From contig CAZRHE010000025.1 of NCBI GenBank assembly GCA_964599875.1, positions 1 to 17,326 of the forward strand: a stretch of DNA of 17,326 nt, written 5' to 3'. The position numbers and the translations under genes are program-made. The notes beneath the pieces are model-generated. The model was not told where the DNA came from, searched no databases, and saw only the letters and a program-made list of their open reading frames with translations. The DNA is from RGIG4097 sp964599875 (GTDB taxonomy: Bacteria; Bacillota; Clostridia; Christensenellales; CAG-917). Of the stretch, positions 1-6,600 are shown piece by piece; the first letter of the stretch is position 1; each line of letters begins with the position of its first letter.

Positions 1-1
1 A

Positions 2-105
2 CTTTTTACCTATTACCTTTTACCTATTACTTCTCCAAAAATCCGACAGCAAGTTTAAAAAAAATAAAAGTAAGAGGTAATAGTGAATAAGTAATAAGTA
101 AAAAT
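2..105. repeat. Imperfect inverted repeat built of tandem TTTTACCTATTAC units
   Basis: The left arm (about 2-34) contains TTTTACCTATTAC twice, at 4-16 and 18-30, with one base between. The right arm (about 72-105) is an imperfect reverse complement of the left arm, with about eight mismatches over 33 bases, and about 37 bases separate the arms. There is no open frame of note. It lies just past the tRNA-Thr terminator. It could be a remnant of a small non-autonomous element or a dispersed intergenic repeat; one copy cannot tell these apart. Confidence 0.5.
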
Positions 106-130
106 CCCACACTATCGTGCAGGATTTTTG
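101..130 (-). terminator. Rho-independent terminator of tRNA-Thr
   Basis: On the minus strand an AAAAATCC arm pairs with GGATTTTT around an inner CAC-GATA-GTG hairpin, and the T-run directly follows. It begins at the encoded CCA end of the tRNA. The stem is A/T rich at its base, so it may act in both directions. Confidence 0.65.
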
Positions 131-204
131 GAGCTAGTGGCCGGATTCGGACCGGCGACCTGCTGATTACGAATCAGCTGCTCTACCGACTGAGCCACAC
201 TAGC
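129..204 (-). tRNA. tRNA-Thr (anticodon CGT)
   Basis: The minus strand folds as a complete cloverleaf. The acceptor arm GCTAGTG pairs with CACTAGC, the anticodon stem GCTGA/TCAGC encloses the loop TTCGTAA, and the T arm carries GGTCCGAATCC. The anticodon CGT reads ACG, so the tRNA is threonine-specific. The discriminator base is T and the CCA tail is encoded. It has its own sigma-A-like promoter just upstream (218-246) and a terminator just downstream, so it is a single-gene unit. Confidence 0.93.
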
Positions 205-217
205 AAGTACGCTTGCG

Positions 218-246
218 ATTATATCAAAGGTCGGATAATTTCGCAA
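218..246 (-). promoter_or_regulatory. Sigma-A-type promoter of tRNA-Thr
   Basis: On the minus strand the -35 box TTGCGA (241-246) is followed by 17 bases and a perfect -10 box TATAAT (218-223), about 14 bases before the tRNA 5' end. A 10-bp perfect inverted repeat, ACGCTTGCGA at 209-218 and its complement at 241-250, brackets this promoter and covers the -35 box. Confidence 0.8.
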
Positions 247-261
247 GCGTTTTTTCAATGT

Positions 262-1332
262 TTATTGCTCTATTACAATATTTTCCGAAAGTTCGGGGTG
301 ATTTTTGCCGAATATTGCCTTAACGTGGGAGAATTTGCATATCACGATTTCTCTTGCGATAATCATCGAAGTGAATGCAAGCGTGCCGCCCATCATGACG
401 TCGCTGAAGTAGTGCGCGCCGACGACTATACGGCTGATTGCAACGAGCATCGTCATAACAATCGTGCCTGCCCATACGCCGAATTTGACCCATTTATTCT
501 TGACGTCGAACAAATCGATGAGCATGATAAGCGCATAGCACATACCCGCCGCGCAAGTGTGTCCGCTGGGGAAGGACTTGAATGCGTCCGTCGCGCCGAA
601 AATCGCGATACACTCCTCTCTTGAGAATTTGTCGTTATTGCCCGTCATCTGCCACCAACGAGTGAAGTTGTCGAATCCGCCCATCGCTTGACCCGCTTCG
701 CTGTTCATGGAACGATAACGCATACGTCCGACGGGAACTTTGACCGCCATAACGATGAGGTTTGCAAGAAGCGCCATTATAACGAACGCCACGACAAATT
801 TGATGAGTTTGCGGAGAGTTTCGTCCTTGACACCTCTCATCGCCGCAACAGCAAGCAGATTGAGAACGATTGCCGCAATCACCGCAACTACGGTGAACGC
901 CGCGTTTTCCGCATAATCCTTGCCCGCTCTAATATCGCTCGCCACGGAGCCGACCGCTCCGCCTACGTGCTCGCCTGTGTAGGCAAGTATGTCCTTCATA
1001 TAAAACCAAAACGCCACTATTCCGCCAACAAAGAAGATAACCGCAAGGATTTCTCTCAAAGGACGGAGTTTCATAAAGCGCACGGAGCACCAGAACAGTA
1101 TGACGATACAAAACGCCGCAACGAGATACACTGCGGAACTGCCTATCGTTTCGAGTGCGACCCCGAAAACGTCGGTTGCGAGATACTCCCCTTCGGGAAG
1201 AGCGTTTTTCGTGAGAATTTTGCTGATTTCGAGATCGACGTCCGTGAGCGCGGTAACGAGCAACATCGCCGCAACTATCACTACGAACAAAACGATAGCG
1301 ATAATGCTTTTGTTTTTCAAAGACAAATTCAT
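262..1332 (-). CDS. PAP2-family integral membrane phosphatase
   Basis: This 356-residue protein belongs to the PAP2 (type 2 phosphatidic acid phosphatase) superfamily, whose members remove phosphate from lipid phosphates or undecaprenyl pyrophosphate at the membrane. The three signature motifs are visible. Motif 1 is K198-x6-R205, with Tyr in place of the usual Pro after the Arg. Motif 2 is PSGH at 255-258. Motif 3 is SRIVVGAHYFSD at 300-311 with the catalytic His307 and Asp311. About six hydrophobic segments surround them. A long N-terminal membrane region (about 10-165) with a soluble loop near 115-145 makes it larger than minimal PAP2 enzymes. The ATG start has AGAGGTG six bases upstream and a promoter at 1358-1386. 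It is monocistronic. The exact substrate is not readable from the sequence; undecaprenyl pyrophosphate or another lipid phosphate are both possible. Confidence 0.88.
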   Translation of the reverse strand: MNLSLKNKSIIAIVLFVVIVAAMLLVTALTDVDLEISKILTKNALPEGEYLATDVFGVALETIGSSAVYLVAAFCIVILFWCSVRFMKLRPLREILAVIFFVGGIVAFWFYMKDILAYTGEHVGGAVGSVASDIRAGKDYAENAAFTVVAVIAAIVLNLLAVAAMRGVKDETLRKLIKFVVAFVIMALLANLIVMAVKVPVGRMRYRSMNSEAGQAMGGFDNFTRWWQMTGNNDKFSREECIAIFGATDAFKSFPSGHTCAAGMCYALIMLIDLFDVKNKWVKFGVWAGTIVMTMLVAISRIVVGAHYFSDVMMGGTLAFTSMIIAREIVICKFSHVKAIFGKNHPELSENIVIEQ

Positions 1333-1357
1333 AATTCACCTCTTATTATTTAATGTT

Positions 1358-1386
1358 ATTTTAACATATAACAAAAGATATTTCAA
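1358..1386 (-). promoter_or_regulatory. Sigma-A-type promoter of the PAP2 gene
   Basis: On the minus strand the -35 box TTGAAA (1381-1386) and -10 box TAAAAT (1358-1363) are 17 bases apart, about 25 bases before the start codon. A palindrome ATGTTA-TTT-TAACAT (1353-1367) overlaps the -10 box and could be an operator. Confidence 0.75.
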
Positions 1387-1406
1387 TATATATTTTGAAT
1401 TGTAAT

Positions 1407-1469
1407 GATATACACCTTCGGTGATGATATACGCCTTACGGCGATGATATACCATTGCGTCCGCAATGG
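1407..1469. repeat. Three tandem GATATAC-hairpin repeat units
   Basis: Three units (1407-1425, 1426-1445, 1446-1469) each start with GATATA(C) followed by a short palindrome: CACC-TTC-GGTG, CGCC-TTAC-GGCG, and CCATTGCG-TC-CGCAATGG. The lead sequence is kept while the hairpin sequences differ but remain self-complementary. They lie between the PAP2 promoter and the tRNA-Glu terminator, with no coding frame. Confidence 0.6.
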
Positions 1470-1471
1470 AT

Positions 1472-1506
1472 AAAAAAAATTCGTATCAGTTGATACGAAT
1501 TTTTTT
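1472..1506 (-). terminator. Terminator of tRNA-Glu
   Basis: On the minus strand an A-rich stem ending ATTCGTATC pairs with GATACGAAT around a 4-base loop, followed by eight Ts. It starts at the encoded CCA of the tRNA. The symmetry makes it a possible two-way terminator. Confidence 0.85.
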
Positions 1507-1580
1507 GGTACCCCCATGGGGAATCGAACCCCAGATTCCGCCGTGAGAGGGCGACGTCTTAACCGCTTGACCATGGAGGC
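1506..1580 (-). tRNA. tRNA-Glu (anticodon CTC)
   Basis: The minus strand folds as a cloverleaf: acceptor GCCTCCA with TGGGGGT, anticodon stem TCGCC/GGCGG around loop CTCTCAC, and T arm with GGTTCGATTCC. The anticodon CTC reads GAG, so it is a glutamate tRNA. The discriminator is A and the CCA tail is encoded. It stands alone, with its own promoter (about 1599-1627) and terminator (1472-1506). Confidence 0.93.
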
Positions 1581-1598
1581 ATATTCAAATCAATAGCG

Positions 1599-1627
1599 AT
1601 ATTATCATATTAGCGTTTTTTTTGCAA
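1599..1627 (-). promoter_or_regulatory. Probable promoter of tRNA-Glu
   Basis: On the minus strand TTGCAA (1622-1627) lies 17 bases before TAATAT (1599-1604). An alternative -10, GATAAT, is two bases nearer with a 15-base spacer. The boxes are weaker than those of the neighbouring genes. Confidence 0.5.
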
Positions 1628-1645
1628 GCAAATTCGTTAAATTCG

Positions 1646-1676
1646 CAAAAAGTAAAACGACGCCGCGTGGCGTCGT
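1646..1676 (-). terminator. Terminator of the small RNA
   Basis: On the minus strand ACGACGCC-ACGC-GGCGTCGT forms a perfect 8-bp stem with a 4-base loop, followed by TTTTACTTTTT. Confidence 0.88.
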
Positions 1677-1869
1677 CCTATCTTTCGTGTAGTGGTGCTC
1701 TTTTAAACCTGCATTTGCAGGGTGGATACCGACTGCCTTTGGAATTTGTCGTCCAATGCGCGAATTGCGGTTACAAGGCCTGACATATCCAAACGGACCC
1801 GCCGTTCCTATAAAAGACTTTGTGGTTCAAACGAAAGCACCACTCTTGTGCCGACAATCTCTTGCCCGC
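1646..1869 (-). ncRNA. Structured small RNA, candidate 6S RNA
   Basis: A noncoding transcript of about 220 bases is bounded by a good promoter (1876-1904) and a strong terminator hairpin (1657-1676), with no convincing open frame. The RNA can fold as a rod. The closing stem AGTGGTGCT (1836-1844) pairs fully with 1691-1699, and a second stem TTTGAACC (1824-1831) pairs with 1702-1709. The 3' side of the central region carries a small hairpin CCTGCA-TGCAGG (1708-1721). An outer arm has GGATA/TATCC and GCCTTG/CAAAGGC pairing. Closing stem, open centre with a 3'-strand hairpin and terminal arm resemble bacterial 6S RNA, which binds sigma-A RNA polymerase. The 6S family has little primary-sequence conservation, so the identity is an inference. 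That it is an RNA gene is much firmer. Confidence 0.6.
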
Positions 1870-1875
1870 ACCTAT

Positions 1876-1904
1876 ATAATACCATATGACGACACAAAAA
1901 TCAA
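1876..1904 (-). promoter_or_regulatory. Sigma-A-type promoter of the small RNA
   Basis: On the minus strand the -35 box TTGATT (1899-1904) and -10 box TATTAT (1876-1881) are 17 bases apart, giving a start near 1869. The -35 box sits inside the terminator of the neighbouring surface-protein gene. Confidence 0.75.
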
Positions 1905-1926
1905 CCCCCGATTTTTCGAGGGTTGA
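1896..1926 (-). terminator. Terminator of the 499-residue surface-protein gene
   Basis: TCAACCC (minus strand) pairs with GGGTTGA, extended by a T-G and a CGA/TCG step around an A-rich loop, then five Ts. The stem sequence is almost the same as the terminator at 8255-8286, which follows the second surface-protein gene. Confidence 0.85.
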
Positions 1927-1955
1927 AAAGTTTTGTTTTTCGATATTCTAACCGC

Positions 1956-3455
1956 TTATTCTGCGTCGGAATCGTTGTTTTCGGAAGGGATTTCGTTTTC
2001 TTCGGACAGGATAACTTCTTCTCCGCCGTCCTCGCCGTTCTCAACGTTTTCGCCGTCAGAATTTGCTTGGAGTTTTTTGCGTTTTGCCGCTTTTGTACCG
2101 AACACGGAGCCCAAAACTATTATCGCAACGCCGGCAACGCATCCGATGACGATACCTGCGATTGCACCCGCGGAAAGTCCTTTTTTACCGCCTTGGTCGG
2201 GATCGTAATTGCCGATTGCAAGTCCGGATTCTTCAAGATAACTTTCAAACGACGCGTCTTCTTTTGCATAACTGAAATAGGACGTATAATGTTGGTCTGC
2301 AGACATTGACACAAAACCATGCGCTTTATCACATTCCCATTTCTCCCACATATCCCATTGTTTGAAATAGCCGTTATCCCAAAGTTGGAAAGTGATTTCG
2401 AGATAAGTAAATCTTGCATTAGGGTCTTTGGTGCCGCCGTCATCGCGAAGTGCCCAAAGAGTGTCGATATGAGTGTATTCTTTGGTGCTGTCCATGACCA
2501 TATTGACTTCGTAATATCCGCCATCCGCGTTGTAAGTAACGCTTGCGGATTTAATGGTGTTGTAGTAATCCTCTACTCCGTCCTTATCCGCGTCTGCACC
2601 GGTCGAATAAAATACGTGTTGGTCGGTACGTTCGTAACCGATGGTTCTTCCGCCTTTATCAATCGTGTAAGGAAGAGAATACCCCGTTGCCTCGTCGTAT
2701 TTCCAATAAGTACCGGTTTCAGCAATCGCTTCGGTTTGATCAAGTCCGTTGATTTTGCCTTGTTTGCCCGAAGACGTGTAAGGAATGGGATGAAGTGCGA
2801 TTGCCTTACGTTCGTCGTTCATCTTGTTGTTATCTTCCGCATTGGTCCAGTCGTAAATCAATTCGCCCGTTTCCGTGCTTGACGTTTTCGTGTATTTGTA
2901 AGCGTTATCGATATGTCCCGCTTCGACCAACCATTGTTTTGCGTCGACGGAAGAACTTTTGGCAAATGCCGCCCAACCTTTAGGTTTTTTGCCGGATTGA
3001 ATGAATTGTTTGGTTTGTCTGAAGTGATAACCGTCGAGATTGTTTCTTACGTCGATTGTTTCGAATGCAAGAGGCAAATCGTCCTCATCCATTTTGCTGT
3101 TGTTGATACCGGTTTCATAGAAAGTCGCATAAGGCACGGAAACCATGGTTTTATTGCCGATTGCATAAAGTTGATATGCGAGTTCTTTTACGTTTTCTTC
3201 GTCCGTGGGAATAGAACTGAAAATCGTTCTTCCTCCGCCTTCGATTTCTTCGTAAGCAAGATTGCCGTCCTTGTCGATAACGACCTCGTACGTACCGGGT
3301 TTAAGTTCATAGAACTTCAAAACGTTGTTCGTATCTACGGCTACTGCGGCGTTACAGCCGACGAAACTCACCGCAAGTGCGGAGCATATCGCGATGATGA
3401 GCAAAAGGGAAATCGTTCTCCCCGCGATTTTTTTTGCGCGTTTGTTTTCTTTCAT
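1956..3455 (-). CDS. Unrecognised surface lipoprotein with C-terminal membrane anchor
   Basis: The start chosen is the ATG at 3455 (499 residues). It has AGAGGA five bases upstream, begins with a textbook signal peptide (MKENKRAKKI, then a hydrophobic stretch at 14-33), and lies just downstream of a good promoter; a longer frame to 3515 would start before the predicted transcription start. FVGC at 31-34 resembles a lipobox, though Phe at -3 is unusual, so either a lipoprotein or ordinary signal-peptide cleavage is possible. The body (about 40-415) is rich in Tyr, Trp, Thr and Asp, looks extracellular and beta-rich, and matches no family that I recognise. Near the C-terminus a GLSAGAIAG...CVAGVAII glycine-zipper membrane helix is followed by KRKK and an acidic tail ending SDAE. 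The divergent neighbour shares this ending. Likely role: an exported, membrane-held surface protein of unknown function. Confidence 0.75.
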   Translation of the reverse strand: MKENKRAKKIAGRTISLLLIIAICSALAVSFVGCNAAVAVDTNNVLKFYELKPGTYEVVIDKDGNLAYEEIEGGGRTIFSSIPTDEENVKELAYQLYAIGNKTMVSVPYATFYETGINNSKMDEDDLPLAFETIDVRNNLDGYHFRQTKQFIQSGKKPKGWAAFAKSSSVDAKQWLVEAGHIDNAYKYTKTSSTETGELIYDWTNAEDNNKMNDERKAIALHPIPYTSSGKQGKINGLDQTEAIAETGTYWKYDEATGYSLPYTIDKGGRTIGYERTDQHVFYSTGADADKDGVEDYYNTIKSASVTYNADGGYYEVNMVMDSTKEYTHIDTLWALRDDGGTKDPNARFTYLEITFQLWDNGYFKQWDMWEKWECDKAHGFVSMSADQHYTSYFSYAKEDASFESYLEESGLAIGNYDPDQGGKKGLSAGAIAGIVIGCVAGVAIIVLGSVFGTKAAKRKKLQANSDGENVENGEDGGEEVILSEENEIPSENNDSDAE

Positions 3456-3460
3456 AATTT

Positions 3461-3466
3461 TCCTCT
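3461..3466 (-). promoter_or_regulatory. Ribosome binding site deciding the start at 3455
   Basis: AGAGGA on the minus strand, five bases before ATG 3455. No comparable site precedes the upstream in-frame ATG at 3515. Confidence 0.75.
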
Positions 3467-3483
3467 GATTTGTTAATACGATA

Positions 3484-3512
3484 ATTTTACAACCAAAACG
3501 ATATTTTTGCAA
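3484..3512 (-). promoter_or_regulatory. Sigma-A-type promoter of the lipoprotein-like gene
   Basis: On the minus strand TTGCAA (3507-3512) and TAAAAT (3484-3489) are 17 bases apart, predicting a transcript start near 3477 and a leader of about 22 bases. Confidence 0.75.
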
Positions 3513-3603
3513 CACAAATTAGACAAAAGGGGGATTCAAAACGAAAAATCGACGGTTCCGGACAGTTTATTTCATAAAATTTTAACAATCGGGACGTTTT
3601 GTA

Positions 3604-3632
3604 TTGAAAATTCGTGAAATAAGGTTTATAAT
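3604..3632 (+). promoter_or_regulatory. Sigma-A-type promoter of the tandem phosphoesterase gene
   Basis: TTGAAA (3604-3609), a 17-base spacer and a perfect TATAAT (3627-3632). The start codon follows 29 bases later, with AGGAGG at 3652-3657. It is divergent from the promoter at 3484-3512; about 90 bases lie between the two -35 boxes. Confidence 0.85.
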
Positions 3633-3661
3633 ATTTCAGTATTAAAATATTAGGAGGAATT

Positions 3662-6600
3662 ATGAACACTCTTAGAAAACCCGTATCAGCGGTTATCGTA
3701 GCGGTGCTCGCACTCACCCTCGCACTTACCCTCGGCATCACCTTGAGTAGCGGCGTGGCGGTTGCAGAGGAATCCGCTCCGACGGGCACTGTAGTCAGCA
3801 GTATCACCGTCGGTCAAATGAGCGATATCCACTACTTCCCTCTCGAATACTGTTATCAGGACGTGACGGCGGCGGATTATAAGGATAGCGATTTCTACTA
3901 TTCCATGACCGGCGACACCAAACTCGTTCTCGAAAGCGGTAACGTCCTCTACTCCAACATGGTCAGAGTCCTCGAAGACGCGAAAAAAGGCGAAGCGCCT
4001 ACTCACATTTTCGCATCCGGCGACCTTACCAAAAACGGTGAAAGAGTTGCGGAAATCGACGTCGCGAACTCCCTCCGCTGGCTCCAAAACAGCGTGAGAG
4101 CACTCGGCGAAGTTAAAAAAGCGGACGACACCGTAGTCGATTACACCAACTTCCAAATCTTCGCAACCGTCGGCAACCACGACCTTTACAACGGCACGGG
4201 TGCACTCTACGACAAGACGAGCGGCATAGGCTGGGATGCGGAAGGTATCACCGCGGCTCAATTCGCAATGATATTCAACGGACTCGGCTACCCCGAAATC
4301 GACAAAGCAATCCTCGACGAAATCTACGGCGAAGATTACTGGGCGTCCGATTTCACCGGTGGTTATATCGCGTCCACCAATGCGACTAACCTCGAAATCA
4401 CCTACTATAACGAACACTTCACGGCGATTCAAAACAAAAACGGCACTGCGACCGCAAAAGAAATTTCCGAAGAATATACGCAAGTCGGCGACGGCAGAAA
4501 CCAACTCTCCTTCGTAGCGCATATCAAGGACACCGCGTTCACCCTTTTCGTCCTCGACTCCACTGATAGAGAACCCACCGACGAAATCGTTCCCGTGCAA
4601 ATCAATCGCACCGAATTCGATTATCTCTACACTGCGGAAAACTTCTCCGAAGCGGACTTCCGTCTTCTCAAAAACGTCGACGGGATCGACGAATACGTAC
4701 AAGTCACTTCCTATGCAGAAATAATTTCCGCATACGAAAACGACGTAACCGTCTATCGCAACACCGAACTCACCCACCTTTGCGGCGGCAGAATCGACGG
4801 CGCACTCTATCCTTTCCTCGAAGAAATTATAGATAAGTATTCCACTTCTCCCGACGGAATCGAAGAACCCACTTATATCGCCTCTTTCCACCAAAACATC
4901 ATGCCTCACTTCGATCAAGAGGATGAAATTTTGAAAGACTTCACGATGTATAACTGGGAATACACCTGCAAACGTTTCCTTGAACTCGGAATCAAATACA
5001 CGTTCAGCGGTCACCAACACGCATCCGACGTCGCAACCTACGTCGACGCGGAAGGCAGAACCCTTTACGAATTCGAAACCGGTTCTTTCGTCAGCCTTGA
5101 CAGCCCTATCCGTTATGCAACCGTCACCCGTTACAACGTTGACGGCAAACTTGCGGAAAGCGTCGATTCTTCTCTCCGTCTTCTCGATAGCATCGGACAA
5201 ACTCCTTTGAAGGAAACCCCTTCCACGGACGTTTATAATCCTGCAAACGAATGGAACGAAGGCGCGTATCAAAGCGCACTCGCGGTTTACAACGCAGCGC
5301 AAGACGACGATGCTAAAAAAGCGGCGTGGGCGGAAGTCGTTGCGGCAAACCCCAACTACTTCACTTACACCTTGCATCACGACGACTTTGCAAGTCTTTC
5401 TTATAACGAATACATTTATCAAGAAATCTACGGACAACTCATCGACAGAGTTTTGAGCCACTATCTCAACGCAAACCTCCGCACGACCGTAGACGACCTC
5501 GTCGAAACCTATCTCGGAGAAGACTCTACCTTATTCTCCGGAAGTCTTTCCATATTGAGCGGTTATAGAGTGCTTCTTTATAAGATGGCGAACTATATCG
5601 TCGACACCGTGTGGTACAACCTCTACCCCGACAACGACGGCAACGGTTACGGCGACTACGTGGTCGGCGACAAGACTTACGACAACGTTATCGATATGAT
5701 TATTGCTGTTGCGTACAGCATCATCGATATGGAATACGGCACCGAAGAAGCGGGCGGAAAACTCACCCTCGGTCAAATGGCGGCATACGTACTTGCGACC
5801 TCTTGTAGCGGTAACGAAATTTCTTCAGACCTTGCGACAATCGCAGAGGGCGTAATCGATACGGATAGCCTTTATTACACCGCAAATTCCCCTTACGACG
5901 AAGCATATCGCAAACGTTATCAAGCGGCAATGCAAGACTTTGCGGCGCAATGCGACAGCGGCAAACTCGTGTCCGACCTCATTTGGGGACTTCTCAATCC
6001 TCTCTACTCGGACGACGATTCAATCCTCAAAGCACTCCTCGACTACAAGTTCGATTTCATCAACGGACCCACCAAGGACGAATATAAACTCGATGAAGAA
6101 AACGAAGGCGAAGTTAGCATGCTCGACGACTTGCTTTTCCTTGTAAAAGGCATGATTCCGAAACAAGACGGCGTGAAAGTCGTTCTTAATCCTTCCAACT
6201 TCGTGCTCCACGATATCGTCAATGGTCTTCTTCCCTTGATTAGTTCCTTGCTAGGCGACTCCCTCGGTTTCTCCTTCACGGGCACCGACCTTTACGAAAT
6301 CGTCGACGGACTCCTCGACGGATATGTCACCGACTCCCTCTTCGTAGGACTTGGCGGAATCGCAAAAGAAATCGTCGTGTCCTTCGGTTCTGACGACACT
6401 CCCGACCTTGCGGACGTCAAAGACCCTGCAAAGACTCTCGCACTCACTCCCGCGGAATCCCTTGCCTCCTTCACGGCGAACGGCAAAGTCGTCACTCCTT
6501 CCTATATCTCGGGCGTTCGTTCGACGGATATCGCAACTCAAGAAATCGGCAGACTGCCCTCTTCTCTCACTGCAAACTTCGACAACGTCAACGGCACCAC

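Noticed and set aside
688..1353. Plus-strand frame of 221 codons opposite the PAP2 gene
   Set aside because: No domain, no ribosome binding site, composition typical of an antisense shadow; the PAP2 motifs are on the minus strand.
1383..1574. 63-codon minus-strand frame over the hairpin repeats and tRNA-Glu
   Set aside because: It reads through a tRNA gene and its terminator and has no coding signal.
1719..1730. AGGGTGGATACC on the plus strand, similar to the T-box antiterminator sequence
   Set aside because: It has a two-base departure from the usual AGGGTGGTACC core, no plus-strand promoter or specifier structure is visible, and no synthetase or amino-acid gene follows. It lies inside the minus-strand RNA gene.
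3456..3515. Upstream in-frame ATG extending the lipoprotein-like gene by 20 codons
   Set aside because: It lies before the predicted transcription start, overlaps the promoter boxes, lacks a ribosome binding site and would bury the signal peptide.
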